Source: Gilvimarinus xylanilyticus (GTDB lineage Bacteria > Pseudomonadota > Gammaproteobacteria > Pseudomonadales > Cellvibrionaceae). From it: a DNA stretch of 64,000 nt. A model generated the notes under the pieces. That model had not been told where the DNA came from, did no database searches, and saw nothing but the letters and a program-made list of their open reading frames with translations. The stretch is taken from contig NZ_JAMFTH010000001.1 of assembly GCF_024195295.1 (NCBI RefSeq), positions 1 through 64,000 on the forward strand, in the 5' to 3' direction. Position numbers and translations under genes: made by a program. Numbering within the stretch: position 1 is the first letter of the stretch; the number at the start of each line of letters is the position of its first letter. Below are positions 9,083-19,461 of the stretch, piece after piece.

Positions 9083-10585
9083 ATGAAAATTTATGGTGAT
9101 AAGAAAGTTTGGTTTGTGACCGGCTCGCAGCATTTGTATGGGCCGGCCATGTTGAAAGAGGTGGCCGACAACAGCGCGAAAATCGCCGCTGGTTTAACTG
9201 CCGCTGATAGCATTTCAGCAGAAATTGAATCGAAAGGTGTGGTGACCACGCCAGAGGAAATTCTGGACGTATGTCAGGCCGCTAACAGCGATAAAAACTG
9301 TGTCGGTCTGATTCTGTGGATGCACACTTTCTCGCCCGCCAAAATGTGGATTGCCGGTCTGTCTGCGCTGAACAAGCCTTACATGCACCTGCACACCCAG
9401 TTCGGTGCCGAACTGCCTTGGGGTGAGATCGACATGCACTATATGAACCTCAACCAAAGTGCCCACGGTGACCGCGAGTTCGGTTACATTGGCACCCGTC
9501 TGCGCCAGGAGCGCAAAGTGGTTGTGGGGCACTGGGAGCGCGAGAGCGTGCAACAGCAAATCGATAACTGGGTTCGTGCCGCTATGGGCTGGAACGAAGC
9601 GAAAAACTTGCGCATTGCCCGCTTTGGCGACAACATGCGTCAGGTGGCCGTGACCGAGGGTGATAAGGTCTCTGCGCAAATCCAGTTTGGTTACGAAGTT
9701 CACGCTTACGGGCTGGGCGACCTGGCGAAAGTGTGCGACGCGGTTACCGACGAGGAAATCGCCGCGCAACTGGAGCTGTACAAAGCCGACTACGAAATTG
9801 CCGATGAAATCTTCAGCGATGCACATCAGTTGGAAATGTTGCAAAACGAAGCGCGCCTGGAATTGGGTATGGAGCGCTTTATGGAAGAGAAGGGCTGTAA
9901 GGCCTTTACCAACTGCTTCGAAAACCTGACCGGTTTGTCGGGCCTGCCCGGGCTTGCCACTCAGCGCCTGATGAGCAAAGGCTACGGCTATGGCGGTGAA
10001 GGCGATTGGAAAACCGCAGCCATGGGCCGCATTGTGAAGGTGATGAGCAAAGGCCGCGAAGGCGGTACTTCGTTTATGGAAGATTACACCTACCACTTCG
10101 GCGCTAAAGACCAGGTGTTGGGTGCGCACATGTTGGAAATCTGTCCCTCTATCGCAGGTGACAAGCCAAAAGTTGTGGTTGAGCGTCATACCATCGGTAT
10201 CAAAAAAGACATCGCACGTTTGTTGTTCACCGGCGCCACTGGTCCCGCATTGAACATTTCAACCATCGATATGGGTACACGTTTCCGTATTATCGTGAAC
10301 GAAGTGGACACTGTTGAGCCACCGGCCGATCTGCCGCACCTGCCAGTTGCCAAGGCGCTGTGGGAGCCCAAGCCGAGCCTGGAAGTGGCCGGTGCTGCCT
10401 GGATTCACGCCGGTGGTGCGCACCACAGTGTGTACACCCAGGGCATTACCACCGAGCAGGTGCTGGACTTCGCCGAAATGGCTAACGTGGAAACCGTGGT
10501 TATTGACGAAAACACCACGGTGCGCGAGTTCAAGCAAGAGCTTCGCTTTAACTCGGTGTTTTACCACCTGAATCAAGGTATTTAA
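9083..10585 (+). CDS. araA: L-arabinose isomerase AraA
   Basis: Isomerises L-arabinose to L-ribulose, the entry step. From the ATG at 9083 the product is 500 residues, the same length as E. coli AraA, and starts [20 protein letters not shown] as in the family. A longer frame from 8975 overlaps araD and is an artefact. GAGG lies 9 bp upstream of the chosen ATG. Family blocks such as MEDYTYHFG and [12 protein letters not shown], with the metal-binding Glu and His, are present. Confidence 0.97.
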   Translation: MKIYGDKKVWFVTGSQHLYGPAMLKEVADNSAKIAAGLTAADSISAEIESKGVVTTPEEILDVCQAANSDKNCVGLILWMHTFSPAKMWIAGLSALNKPYMHLHTQFGAELPWGEIDMHYMNLNQSAHGDREFGYIGTRLRQERKVVVGHWERESVQQQIDNWVRAAMGWNEAKNLRIARFGDNMRQVAVTEGDKVSAQIQFGYEVHAYGLGDLAKVCDAVTDEEIAAQLELYKADYEIADEIFSDAHQLEMLQNEARLELGMERFMEEKGCKAFTNCFENLTGLSGLPGLATQRLMSKGYGYGGEGDWKTAAMGRIVKVMSKGREGGTSFMEDYTYHFGAKDQVLGAHMLEICPSIAGDKPKVVVERHTIGIKKDIARLLFTGATGPALNISTIDMGTRFRIIVNEVDTVEPPADLPHLPVAKALWEPKPSLEVAGAAWIHAGGAHHSVYTQGITTEQVLDFAEMANVETVVIDENTTVREFKQELRFNSVFYHLNQGI

Positions 10586-10600
10586 CACCGCGTCATCCAC

Positions 10601-10622
10601 AAAGGACGCTACGGCGTCCTTT
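10601..10622 (+). terminator. Hairpin between araA and the symporter gene
   Basis: Perfect 9-bp arms AAAGGACGC and GCGTCCTTT enclose a TACG loop. The right arm ends in TTT followed by GTTGTC, so the U-tract is weak. It may partially terminate or protect the 3' end of araBDA while allowing read-through to the downstream symporter and GH43 genes. Confidence 0.6.
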
Positions 10623-10674
10623 GTTGTCTCTGGGCACCTGTGTGTCCGTAAAATAACAAGAGTCAGCGATAATA

Positions 10675-12048
10675 ATGAAGACTGAAAAGTTATCCGTCGT
10701 CGAAAAAGTAGGCTTTGGTGCCGGCGATATGTCCGTGAATGTAATGATCGCGGCCATGTTCTACTTTATGCAGTATTTTTATACTGATATTTTCGGCTTA
10801 AAGCCCGCTCACGTGGGTACGTTGTTCCTTGCCGCCCGCTTCCTTGACGCTCTCAGCGATCCGCTGATGGGCATGTTGACCGATAAGTTTAAAAGCCGTT
10901 GGGGTCGTTTTCGTCAGTACTTTTTGTACCTCTCAATTCCCTATGGCTTCGCCGTCTTTTTGCTGTTTACCACACCGGACTTTAGCTACAACGCTAAACT
11001 GGTATGGGCCTATGTAACCTATCTCTTTGCCACCTTAATGTTTACCGGTGTGGCTATACCCTACATTTCGTACATCGGTGTTCTAACCAGTGATCCGCAA
11101 GAACGGTTATCCGCCAATGGCTATCGCATGTTCTTTGCAAAAATTGCCAATGTTGTGATTGTAGCCTCAGTACCAGCATTAGCCGCCATGTGGGGTGATG
11201 GCAACGCCGCCAAGGGTTATCAGTTGGCGATGGGCTTTATGTCCTTAATTGGTGTGGGCTTGCTACTGTTTTGTTTTTCTACCACCCGCGAGCGTGTTGA
11301 GCATGTGGTGGATAAAAAGCCACTGGGCGAGCAATTAAAATTGCTGCTCCAGAACGATCAATGGTTGGTCCTCGCGGCCTGCTGCATGCTGGGGACTCTG
11401 GGTTATGCCATGCGCGGTGGGGTGGCCTTTTACTACACCATTTATTACTTGGGTGGCAGTGAAAGTATGGCGGCAACCTTTACCAGTGCTGGTATTGCCG
11501 CGTCTATTGCGTCCATGGTGGCTTCTACCTGGATTACCAAGCGCTACTGTAAGGTCAAACTGTTCCGCTACTCGCAAATTCTCGTGGGTGTGCTAAGCCT
11601 GCTGATGTACTTTGCCGTATCCCCCGGCGATATTGCCCTGGCGTTTGTGCTCTATGTGATTCTGTCTTTTGTCGTGGATTTGCATGCGCCAATTTTCTGG
11701 TCTGCTATTGCCGAGGCGGTGGACTATGGCCAAGCCAAAACCGGCAAGCGAGTGTCAGGCTTGGCATTTGGCGGTATCTCTTTCTGTCAAAAGGCGGGCG
11801 CCGGTTTGGCGGGCTTTATCACCGGCCTGTTGTTGACCTTTTTCGGTTACCAGGCAGGAGAGCAGCAGACTGAGTTTGCCCTTACCGGTATCGCCCTTAT
11901 GTTGACAATTATTCCCGGTGCCTTTCACACCTTGCTGGGCTTTGTGCTTTACAAGTACAAAATTACTGATCGCTTTTACAACGAGATGGTGGAGCGCGGC
12001 GAGATTGAATCGGAAGCGCCCGAATACACCATTGAAGAGACAACCTAA
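10675..12048 (+). CDS. GPH-family (glycoside-pentoside-hexuronide) sodium/sugar symporter
   Basis: An inner-membrane carrier of 457 residues with about twelve hydrophobic segments. The start EKVGFGAGDMSVNVM, the loop LSDPLMGMLTDKFKSRWGRFRQY and the central VDYGQAKTGKRVSGLAFGG region are characteristic of the GPH family (MelB, XynB/YicJ types). It lies 90 bp after araA and 17 bp before a cytosolic GH43, so arabinose or short arabino-oligosaccharides are the likely cargo. The coupling ion is inferred from the family. Confidence 0.9.
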   Translation: MKTEKLSVVEKVGFGAGDMSVNVMIAAMFYFMQYFYTDIFGLKPAHVGTLFLAARFLDALSDPLMGMLTDKFKSRWGRFRQYFLYLSIPYGFAVFLLFTTPDFSYNAKLVWAYVTYLFATLMFTGVAIPYISYIGVLTSDPQERLSANGYRMFFAKIANVVIVASVPALAAMWGDGNAAKGYQLAMGFMSLIGVGLLLFCFSTTRERVEHVVDKKPLGEQLKLLLQNDQWLVLAACCMLGTLGYAMRGGVAFYYTIYYLGGSESMAATFTSAGIAASIASMVASTWITKRYCKVKLFRYSQILVGVLSLLMYFAVSPGDIALAFVLYVILSFVVDLHAPIFWSAIAEAVDYGQAKTGKRVSGLAFGGISFCQKAGAGLAGFITGLLLTFFGYQAGEQQTEFALTGIALMLTIIPGAFHTLLGFVLYKYKITDRFYNEMVERGEIESEAPEYTIEETT

Positions 12049-12065
12049 CAGTTTCGGAGAGAATA

Positions 12066-13013
12066 GTGACTGTATTAAAACCGTTAATTGAACAGCGGGC
12101 AGACCCGCACATTTACAAGCACACCGATGGCTATTATTACTTTACCGCCAGTGTGCCAGCCTACGATGGTGTCGAGTTGCGTCGCGCCAAAACCATTGCC
12201 GAGCTGGCTACCGCCGAGCCGGTTATGGTTTGGAAGAAGCCCGACACAGGCCCGTACAGCGATCTGATTTGGGCACCCGAGATTCACTTCAACCAGGGTG
12301 CCTGGTATGTGTATTTCGCTGCAGCGCCGTCGCGCGAAATTAAAAACGATTTGTTTCAGCACCGGATGTATGCAATTTCTTGCAAAGACGACAATCCGGT
12401 AGCGGGGCAGTGGACGTTTGAAGGTCAGGTTGACTCGGGTATTGATACCTTTTGCCTAGATGCCACCACTTTTACTCACAACGACGTGCTTTACTATGTT
12501 TGGGCACAAAAGGAAGAGGGCATTCGCGGTAACTCCAACCTCTACATTGCCCCCATGAAAACGCCTACCGAAATCGAAGGCGAGCCGGTGCGCTTGACCA
12601 TTCCCGAATACGATTGGGAAATTATCGGTTTTTGGGTCAACGAAGGGCCGTCTATTGTGAAGCACGGTGGTAAGATCTTTATGACTTACTCGGCCAGTGC
12701 TACCGACGAAAACTACGCGATGGGTTTGCTGTGGGCTGATGAAGATGCCGACTTGCTGGATCCCGCGAGCTGGACCAAGTCCAAAGAGCCGGTGCTGCGC
12801 TCCAGCCCCGACTACAATATCTTTGGCCCCGGCCACAACAGCTTTACCAAAGCCGAGGACGGCGAGACTGATTTGCTGGTTTACCATGCCCGCACCTACA
12901 CCGAAATTGAGGGTGACCCACTGTGGGATCCCAACCGTCACACTTTTGTGAAAAAGCTTAAGTGGGGTGAAGATGGTATGCCGATCTTTGGCGACGCGGC
13001 ATTGGATGATTAA
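12066..13013 (+). CDS. Cytoplasmic GH43 exo-arabinofuranosidase-like enzyme
   Basis: A 315-residue GH43 beta-propeller without a signal peptide, so probably cytosolic. The GH43 triad is visible as Asp in RADPHIY, Asp in CLDATTF and Glu in VNEGPS. The sequence most resembles exo-1,5-alpha-L-arabinofuranosidases of GH43 subfamily 26. The start is GTG at 12066 with GGAGA five bases upstream. It follows the symporter by 17 bp, suggesting it hydrolyses imported arabino-oligosaccharides. A paralogue with a signal peptide is encoded at 31895. Confidence 0.88.
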   Translation: MTVLKPLIEQRADPHIYKHTDGYYYFTASVPAYDGVELRRAKTIAELATAEPVMVWKKPDTGPYSDLIWAPEIHFNQGAWYVYFAAAPSREIKNDLFQHRMYAISCKDDNPVAGQWTFEGQVDSGIDTFCLDATTFTHNDVLYYVWAQKEEGIRGNSNLYIAPMKTPTEIEGEPVRLTIPEYDWEIIGFWVNEGPSIVKHGGKIFMTYSASATDENYAMGLLWADEDADLLDPASWTKSKEPVLRSSPDYNIFGPGHNSFTKAEDGETDLLVYHARTYTEIEGDPLWDPNRHTFVKKLKWGEDGMPIFGDAALDD

Positions 13014-13043
13014 TCTGGTGCAGATCCACTGAACCAAACCTTC

Positions 13044-13068
13044 AGGCTCGCTTTGCGGGCCTTTTTTT
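13044..13068 (+). terminator. Rho-independent terminator after the cytosolic GH43 gene
   Basis: An 8-bp stem AGGCTCGC / GCGGGCCT (one G-T pair) with loop TTT is followed by seven T. It closes the araBDA-symporter-GH43 unit just before the GH127 gene. Confidence 0.85.
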
Positions 13069-13093
13069 AATCGGTATAAACAGGTCCAGAACC

Positions 13094-15466
13094 ATGATAA
13101 AAAAACTTGTCCTCTGTGCCAGCCTGGCGACCCTGAGTATCGGCGCCCAGGCGGTAGATTACTTTGCCATTGATCAAGTGCGTGTAAACGACGGCCCTTT
13201 TGCCCACGCGCAGAATAAAAATCTTGAGTATGTGATGACCATGTCGCCGGACCGGCTGCTGGCGCCTTATTTGCGCGAAGCGAGTTTAACGCCTAAAACG
13301 GCCAGCTACGGTAACTGGGAAAATACCGGTCTTGATGGCCATATCGGCGGCCATTATGTGACTTCGCTCAGCCTCGCCTATGCCGCTACCGGTCGCGACG
13401 ATGTAAAGCAGCGCCTGCAATATGTACTGGATGAGCTGGAGCGGGCACAGAATGCCAATGGCAATGGTTACTTGGGAGGCGTGCCCGATAGCGATAAGCT
13501 TTGGCAGGAAATCGCCAAGGGCGATATCCGTGCGGACTTGTTTGCCTTAAACGGTTACTGGGTGCCCTGGTACAACCTGCACAAGATTTTTGCCGGGCTA
13601 CGCGATGCCTACCTGTATACCGGTAGTGAGCAGGCCAAGCGGATGATGATCAAATGGGCCGACTGGGTGGATGATCTGGTAGCCGATTTATCCGACGCGC
13701 AAATTGAGCAAATGCTTACCACTGAATACGGCGGTATGAATGAAACCTTCGCTGATGTGTATGAGATTACCGGCGACAAAAAGTATTTGACTCTGGCGAA
13801 GCAATTTTCCCACAAGAAAATTCTTAATCCCCTAGAGCAAAAGCGCGATGAGCTGACCGGCCTGCACGCCAATACGCAAATCCCTAAAATTGTCGGCTTT
13901 GAGCGCGTGGCGCAGGAAAGTGGTAACGATTCCTGGCACCAGGCGGCGGAGTATTTTTGGGAAACGGTGGTGAATGAGCGCAGTGTCGCCATTGGCGGTA
14001 ACAGCGTGCGTGAACACTTCCACGACAAAGATGACTTTGACCCCATGATCGAAGAGATTGAGGGGCCAGAAACCTGCAATACCTACAACATGCTTAAATT
14101 AACCAAGTTGTTGTACGGCCGCGATACCTCGCTCGATTACGTGAGCTACTACGAGCGCGCACTTTACAATCACATCTTGTCGTCTCAGCATCCCGATACT
14201 GGTGGGCTGGTGTACTTTACGCCTATGCGCCCTAACCATTACCGCAAGTACTCAGAAACGCATCAAGGAATGTGGTGCTGTGTGGGGTCGGGGATTGAAA
14301 ACCACTTTAAGTACGGCGAGTTTATTTACGCTCACGAAGACGATGATTTACTGGTAAATCTATACATCCCCTCGACTCTTAATTGGGAAGACAAAGGGGT
14401 CGTGTTAACACAAAGCACGCAATTTCCGGATCGCTCCACGACCCGTCTCACCTTCGAAAAGGCCGGAGATGTGACCTTAAAACTGCGTTACCCACAATGG
14501 GCCACGGCGAATGCTGAGGTCACTGTTAACGATAAAGAAATCGCGGTTGACGCCTCAGCGGGCCAATACATCGAGCTTGATCGGGATTGGCAAAAGGGCG
14601 ATGTGGTAGAGCTTAAGCTGCCCATGAAAACCCATTTGGAAGCTCTGCCCGATGGTTCTGACTATTATGCGGTGATGTACGGGCCGATCGTGCTGTCTGC
14701 GAAAACTTCGCCGTTTAAAGATGAGGTACTGAACTACTACTCCGATGCCAGCCGCATGGGGCACATTGCCGATGGCGAGCGCTGCCCAATTGAGCAGGCG
14801 CCAATGCTGGTGGCCAAGGACACTAACTTTGCCGATCGGATTACCCGTGTCTCAGACGACGAGCTGCGCTTTAAGGCCTCTGAGTTGATTCAGCCTGAGT
14901 CCTACCAAAACGTAGAGTTGATTCCGTTTTTCCGCGTGCACGAGTCGCGCTATATGCTCTACTGGCCCTACAGTACCCCGGAGAATATTAACGCTTTACG
15001 CGAGAAGCGCGCCGCTGAAGAGGCCGCTAACTTAGCCTTAGAAGCGGTGACCGTGGATAAAGTCGCACCGGGTGAGCAGCAGCCGGAATCCGATCACTTC
15101 TTTAAAGGGAGTGAAAGTGAAGCCGGGGTTAACTTTGGCCGTCACTGGCGCCACGCCCACGACTGGTTCAGCTACCAGATGAATGACCCGGACGGTCAAG
15201 CCAGAATCTTGCAGATCACCTACTTTGGGGGTGATGTGGGGCGACATTTCTTTATCGAGTTTAACGGTAAGACCTTGGCCGAGGTGACCTTAGGCGGTGA
15301 GCATGGAGCAGAGTTTTATACCGTGGAGTATCCGATTCCAGAGCAGATGCTGGCACTGGGTTCAGAGGGCAAGCATGAGTTGAAGTTCGTCGCGGCTGAA
15401 AACTCCGTTGCTGGCGGTATTTATGGGGTTCGATTGTTGTCAGAAATGCCTGACAGCACCGATTAA
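13094..15466 (+). CDS. Exported GH127/GH146 beta-L-arabinofuranosidase
   Basis: A 790-residue enzyme of the former DUF1680 group with signal peptide MIKKLVLCASLATLSIGAQA. The core starts with VRVNDGPFAHAQNKNLEY and GLDGHIGGHYVTSLSLAYAA. Zn-site residues equivalent to Glu338, Cys340, Cys417 and Cys418 of HypBA1 appear as Glu326, Cys328 (ETCNTYNML), Cys395 and Cys396 (WCCVGSG); one cysteine is the nucleophile in this family. The family releases beta-linked L-arabinofuranose found on hydroxyproline-rich glycoproteins and RG-II, a linkage GH43 and GH51 enzymes do not cut. Overall pattern favours GH146 over GH127, not proven. Confidence 0.9.
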   Translation: MIKKLVLCASLATLSIGAQAVDYFAIDQVRVNDGPFAHAQNKNLEYVMTMSPDRLLAPYLREASLTPKTASYGNWENTGLDGHIGGHYVTSLSLAYAATGRDDVKQRLQYVLDELERAQNANGNGYLGGVPDSDKLWQEIAKGDIRADLFALNGYWVPWYNLHKIFAGLRDAYLYTGSEQAKRMMIKWADWVDDLVADLSDAQIEQMLTTEYGGMNETFADVYEITGDKKYLTLAKQFSHKKILNPLEQKRDELTGLHANTQIPKIVGFERVAQESGNDSWHQAAEYFWETVVNERSVAIGGNSVREHFHDKDDFDPMIEEIEGPETCNTYNMLKLTKLLYGRDTSLDYVSYYERALYNHILSSQHPDTGGLVYFTPMRPNHYRKYSETHQGMWCCVGSGIENHFKYGEFIYAHEDDDLLVNLYIPSTLNWEDKGVVLTQSTQFPDRSTTRLTFEKAGDVTLKLRYPQWATANAEVTVNDKEIAVDASAGQYIELDRDWQKGDVVELKLPMKTHLEALPDGSDYYAVMYGPIVLSAKTSPFKDEVLNYYSDASRMGHIADGERCPIEQAPMLVAKDTNFADRITRVSDDELRFKASELIQPESYQNVELIPFFRVHESRYMLYWPYSTPENINALREKRAAEEAANLALEAVTVDKVAPGEQQPESDHFFKGSESEAGVNFGRHWRHAHDWFSYQMNDPDGQARILQITYFGGDVGRHFFIEFNGKTLAEVTLGGEHGAEFYTVEYPIPEQMLALGSEGKHELKFVAAENSVAGGIYGVRLLSEMPDSTD

Positions 15467-15475
15467 CCCCAAGCT

Positions 15476-15515
15476 GCCAACCGCCCGTTTCAGCGGGTGG
15501 TTGGCCGTTCTTTTA
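15476..15515 (+). terminator. Terminator after the GH127/GH146 gene
   Basis: Twelve-base arms GCCAACCGCCCG and CGGGTGGTTGGC (one G-T pair) enclose a 6-base loop and are followed by CGTTCTTTTAT. The stem is strong and the U-tract moderate. Confidence 0.7.
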
Positions 15516-15588
15516 TCTGCATTAACTGGCTATTATTCAGCCACTGCTGTATCCTTCGCGCCCCTTTGCGCTAATTCAGAATCCCCCT

Positions 15589-17004
15589 ATGATCTTTGCC
15601 GAACTTGGCCTTTCCCCCGAAATTCAACAAGCCGTTGCCGAACAGGGCTATGACACCCCGACGCCCATTCAGGCCCAGGCGATTCCCGCCGTATTAAAAG
15701 GTCAGGATGTGATGGCCGCCGCCCAGACGGGTACCGGTAAAACCGCCGGGTTTACCTTGCCTATGCTCGAGCGCTTGTGCCAGAGCGCGGGTGGAAACCG
15801 CCCGCCGGGCAATCAGGTGCGGGCCCTGGTGTTGACTCCAACGCGCGAACTGGCGGCGCAGGTGGGGGACAACGTGGCTCAGTACAGCCGCTATGTGCCG
15901 ATTAAGTCCACGGTGGTGTTTGGTGGGGTAAAGATTAACCCGCAAATGATGCGTTTGCGCGGTGGTGTCGATATTCTGGTGGCCACCCCGGGCCGTTTGC
16001 TGGATTTGTATCAGCAGGGTGCGGTTAAGTTTGATGCGCTGGAGATTCTGGTGCTGGATGAAGCCGATCGTATGCTGGATATGGGCTTTATTCACGACAT
16101 CCGCAAAATCATGGCGCTGATGCCTAGCAAGCGGCAAAACCTGATGTTCTCGGCTACCTTCAGCCCCGAGATTCGCCAGCTGGCCAAGACCATTGTGCGC
16201 GACCCGGTGGAGATTACGGTTAACCCCCCCAACAGCACCGCGACCCGCGTAAAGCAGTGGATCTATCCGGTAGACAAAAAAGAAAAAACCAGTTTGTTGA
16301 TTGAACTGATTAAAATCAACAACTGGCACCAGGTATTGGTGTTTTCCCGCACCAAGCACGGTGCTAACAAATTGGTGAAGCAACTGGATGCCGCTGGTTT
16401 AAAGGCTGCAGCGATTCACGGCAATAAAAGTCAGGGGGCCCGCACCCGCGCGCTGGCCGATTTTAAAGCCAATAAAGTGCGTATTCTGGTGGCCACGGAT
16501 ATTGCCGCACGCGGCGTGGATATTGACCAGCTGCCCCAGGTGGTGAACTTTGATTTACCGCAGGTTGCGGAAGATTATGTACACAGAATTGGTCGCACCG
16601 GTCGCGCCGGCGCCGAAGGCGCTGCTGTGTCACTGGTAAGTGCTGACGAGTTCGATATGCTCAGTGAAATTGAGCGGTTGATTAAAACCATCTTGCCGCG
16701 TGAGTTTATCGTCGGTTTCGAGCCGCAGCATGCGTTGCCCGAATCCAGCTTGGAGAAACGTGGCGCGCGCAATAATCGCTCACGCAGTGGTAACCCGCGC
16801 AATAAAAAACCATCTGGCAATAAGCCTAAAAAACCATCACAAGGACGCAACAGGAGCGCGGACTCGAATAAGCCAGAGACCAAAAGCGGTGATGGTAAAC
16901 CTGCGGCCAAAAAAAGCTTTTGGCAAAAAAAGAAAGCAGGCAATGGTGGCGGAAAAGTAAAGCCTTTTGCTCGTCAAGGTGGGGAAGGAAAGAATAACCA
17001 GTGA
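15589..17004 (+). CDS. rhlE: DEAD-box RNA helicase RhlE
   Basis: ATP-dependent RNA helicase of 471 residues. Visible motifs are the Q motif ([11 protein letters not shown]), AQTGTGKT (I), PTRELAAQ (Ia), [13 protein letters not shown] (II), FSATFS (III), [15 protein letters not shown] (V) and [12 protein letters not shown] (VI). The start [16 protein letters not shown] is RhlE-like. The tail after about residue 385 is basic and low-complexity (Lys/Arg/Asn/Gly), as in RhlE proteins that contact ribosomal RNA. It is a single-gene unit between two sugar-enzyme genes, with no evident link to them. Confidence 0.95.
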   Translation: MIFAELGLSPEIQQAVAEQGYDTPTPIQAQAIPAVLKGQDVMAAAQTGTGKTAGFTLPMLERLCQSAGGNRPPGNQVRALVLTPTRELAAQVGDNVAQYSRYVPIKSTVVFGGVKINPQMMRLRGGVDILVATPGRLLDLYQQGAVKFDALEILVLDEADRMLDMGFIHDIRKIMALMPSKRQNLMFSATFSPEIRQLAKTIVRDPVEITVNPPNSTATRVKQWIYPVDKKEKTSLLIELIKINNWHQVLVFSRTKHGANKLVKQLDAAGLKAAAIHGNKSQGARTRALADFKANKVRILVATDIAARGVDIDQLPQVVNFDLPQVAEDYVHRIGRTGRAGAEGAAVSLVSADEFDMLSEIERLIKTILPREFIVGFEPQHALPESSLEKRGARNNRSRSGNPRNKKPSGNKPKKPSQGRNRSADSNKPETKSGDGKPAAKKSFWQKKKAGNGGGKVKPFARQGGEGKNNQ

Positions 17005-17030
17005 ACGCTGAATAAAAATACCAGGAGAAC

Positions 17031-17077
17031 GGGTGATGGGGAATGGGTAACGTAAGCTCGCTCGTTCCCCGTCACCC
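17031..17077. repeat. Long inverted repeat between rhlE and the xylanase gene
   Basis: Arms GGGTGATGGGGAA and TTCCCCGTCACCC (13 bp, one G-T position) flank a 21-base loop. It lies between the 3' ends of two convergent genes and could act as a bidirectional terminator, although no T-tract follows on either strand. Confidence 0.6.
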
Positions 17078-17103
17078 ATTCACCACATTATTCCGTTTAC
17101 CTC

Positions 17104-18168
17104 TTAATTACAGCTGCCACTAAAGCAGTCATCGGTGTGGCCAAAGCCAATCACTCCACTGCAGTGCATGGTTTCGGAATAAGAACCACCGCCGCATTCA
17201 CCATTGGCGTAAGTCGACGTGTTGTACTCCATATCTTCCGCCTGGCGGTTTTCGCCGTTAACTGTGACATAATCAAGAATCACATCACGACCCGAGGCGT
17301 CGTTATCGTATTCGACATTCACATCGCCGTAGGCGCTGCCATTATAAGTATAGTTTTGGAAGCTGGTGCTTAAGGTCCAATCGGCTACGGTCGCTCCACC
17401 GACGCGCAAATTAATGTGTTCACTGCCACTTACGCCCCGCGCTCTGACGGTGATGCTTTCACCTCCACCGCCATTGTTTCCGCCGCCACTTGAACCCAAG
17501 GTGATATTGGAATTACCGCTGCTCTGATAGCCTTCGGTAGCCATCACCATATAATCGTGATTACCCAGATTTAAGCCGTGGCTGGCCCAGGCGTCGAAGT
17601 GATTGCCTGTAGTGATGGTGCCACCAGTGCGTTTTTGCTGGCGAACACTCCAGTATTGATAAAAAGTCGCTGTCCCCTGAATAGAGGGTTGATTGACTCT
17701 TTGGGTGCGATAAATATCGTAGGTGCCACCATCGGAGTACACGGTGCCATAGTAGGTGCCGCTTTCGCCGGGACGATAGGTACCCCAGTTATCGACAATG
17801 TAATACTCAACCAGAGGGCTCGTAGTCCAGCCATAGAGGGTAAGGTAGCCATTGCCCGAAGGATTAAAGGTGCCGGAGTAGTTGACGGTACGGCGTCCGC
17901 CGGGGTTCCAGCCTTTACCGCCTACCCAGTTGCCTGTGTTGCTCCACTGTGATGAGTAGTTGCCGCCGGAACCAAGCGTCATTGATACTGTGCCTGGTGC
18001 GTCAGTCCAAAACGAATAGTAGTAACCATTGTGCGTGCCGGTTTGATTACTGGTTAGCGTCTGTGCTTGAGCGCCGCTGGTAAAACATAGCGCTGTCGTG
18101 GCTGCGACGAGCGTAGCGAGCTTTTTAGCCTGTGCAAAGGTTTTTGTTGATGCTCTCATTATTGTCAT
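17104..18168 (-). CDS. Secreted GH11 endo-1,4-beta-xylanase with C-terminal carbohydrate-binding domain
   Basis: A 354-residue secreted enzyme. The start at 18168 follows GGAG at 8 bp; a longer frame to 18198 lacks such a site. The signal peptide runs to about residue 36 (SGAQAQ). The GH11 jelly roll covers about 40-220, with catalytic Glu121 (PLVEYYIVD) and Glu212 ([10 protein letters not shown]). A Gly/Asn/Ser linker leads to a Cys-containing module ([20 protein letters not shown] onward) resembling calcium-dependent CBM60/CBM36 domains of Cellvibrio-type xylanases. It cuts xylan backbones, complementing the arabinan enzymes. It stands alone on the minus strand. Confidence 0.93.
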   Translation of the reverse strand: MTIMRASTKTFAQAKKLATLVAATTALCFTSGAQAQTLTSNQTGTHNGYYYSFWTDAPGTVSMTLGSGGNYSSQWSNTGNWVGGKGWNPGGRRTVNYSGTFNPSGNGYLTLYGWTTSPLVEYYIVDNWGTYRPGESGTYYGTVYSDGGTYDIYRTQRVNQPSIQGTATFYQYWSVRQQKRTGGTITTGNHFDAWASHGLNLGNHDYMVMATEGYQSSGNSNITLGSSGGGNNGGGGESITVRARGVSGSEHINLRVGGATVADWTLSTSFQNYTYNGSAYGDVNVEYDNDASGRDVILDYVTVNGENRQAEDMEYNTSTYANGECGGGSYSETMHCSGVIGFGHTDDCFSGSCN

Positions 18169-18522
18169 GGTTATTCTCCAGATAGGTGCCTTAACCAATA
18201 CCGCTTATAGAGGCAAGGCGTGGGCTTTATCTGCGATACATCGAGCAGAGCTGATAACACTTAACCGACTACTTATAAGATTTATCTGATTAAGTGGCTT
18301 GCACCTTAGGTGGGAATACCAATGTTGTCAATGAGACTATATGCTTTTGGTCGAAATAACCATATGACACCGCTGTCAATGCAGGGCAGATCACATTTGC
18401 GGGCGGACGTTTCAGATGGATAATGCTAGACACGTGACAGTGTAATCGGTTGCAATTAGGTTCGACTCGAATACACTGGCCGTCACGACAATAAAAAAAT
18501 TCACGACAAGGAACGATATAGC
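18169..18522. other. Divergent intergenic region, xylanase / CPBP protease
   Basis: About 350 bp separate the divergent GH11 and CPBP genes. The minus strand carries two TTGACA hexamers near 18330 and 18375, but their -10 partners are poor. AAGGAA precedes the CPBP start. No convincing operator, RNA gene or small ORF was found. Confidence 0.5.
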
Positions 18523-19461
18523 ATGGATAAGTTTGCCTCAACGCCACCCGATCAAACCCGCTTACCGATTAGTGTTCGCGCCTTTTTTGCTTTCTATTTT
18601 TTCTTCATTATTCTATGGCTGCCCGTTTTGATGCTTGCGGAATGGACACTGGACCAGTGGCAGCTAACAGAATCGGCAGATGAAATAGTGTCAAGTATAG
18701 GCTTCTATCTCGCCATGCTGGGGGCACTGTTATATACCCCAGGTTCAGCAAAGGTTGTTTGGCGTAAAGCGTATGACTGGCCGTCTAAGTGCGTTTGGCC
18801 CGGTGCGCTTATTCTCACCTTGCTTTGTGTGGCGATTACGCCGATTACCGTGTATTTGGTGTGGACGCCTATGAGTTATATCGCGCCCGATTTTTTTTAC
18901 TGGTGGCTCACGTTTGATACGGATTTTTTGGGAGTAAATGAACAAGGAAAAGTCGGCTGGGTGGCTTTATGCGCTATGTTTGTTGCCGTTGTTATTTTGG
19001 CTCCGCTGTTTGAGGAATGGGTGTTTCGCGGCGTTATTTTGCATCGTTGGTGTGGGAAATATGGCGTGGTTAAGGCAGCGGTTTTTTCCTCGCTTTTATT
19101 TGCCGTATTGCACATCCATCTGGATATTGTCGGTGCCTTTTTCTTTGCGCTGATCATGAGCTTTTTGTACCTAAAAACCCACACCCTCTGGGTTCCGGTT
19201 GTTTGTCACAGCATCAACAACGGCATCGCCTTTGTATGGAGCTATACCGACTACCGCTTGTATGGTATCTACGACTATACGCCTGAGATGTTTCGTGCCG
19301 AGGCGGTGCAAGTGCTCTACGCGATTCCTTTACTGATTTTATTGGCAGTGGCTTACCGGCGGTGGCCGCTGCCGCCGGGAACTCTGGGGTTCCCACGTAT
19401 TATTGTGGCCACGCCCACTACTGACGAACCGGCGCGTCAGAATGAACTGGCTAAATCCTAG
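18523..19461 (+). CDS. CPBP-family intramembrane metalloprotease
   Basis: A 312-residue membrane protein with about eight hydrophobic segments. The Abi/CAAX-protease motifs are present: EEWVFRGVILHRW (paired Glu and Arg), FAVLHIHLD and the late HSINNGIAF, which supply metal and catalytic residues in Rce1-like proteases. Bacterial members range from peptide maturation to self-immunity, and no substrate can be inferred. The stop overlaps the convergent LysR gene by 4 bp. Confidence 0.88.
   Translation: MDKFASTPPDQTRLPISVRAFFAFYFFFIILWLPVLMLAEWTLDQWQLTESADEIVSSIGFYLAMLGALLYTPGSAKVVWRKAYDWPSKCVWPGALILTLLCVAITPITVYLVWTPMSYIAPDFFYWWLTFDTDFLGVNEQGKVGWVALCAMFVAVVILAPLFEEWVFRGVILHRWCGKYGVVKAAVFSSLLFAVLHIHLDIVGAFFFALIMSFLYLKTHTLWVPVVCHSINNGIAFVWSYTDYRLYGIYDYTPEMFRAEAVQVLYAIPLLILLAVAYRRWPLPPGTLGFPRIIVATPTTDEPARQNELAKS

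Noticed and set aside
9215-10189. 324-codon open frame opposite araA
   Set aside because: Lies wholly antisense to the well-conserved araA, has no start signal and a His/Phe/Val-rich composition that mirrors araA codon use.
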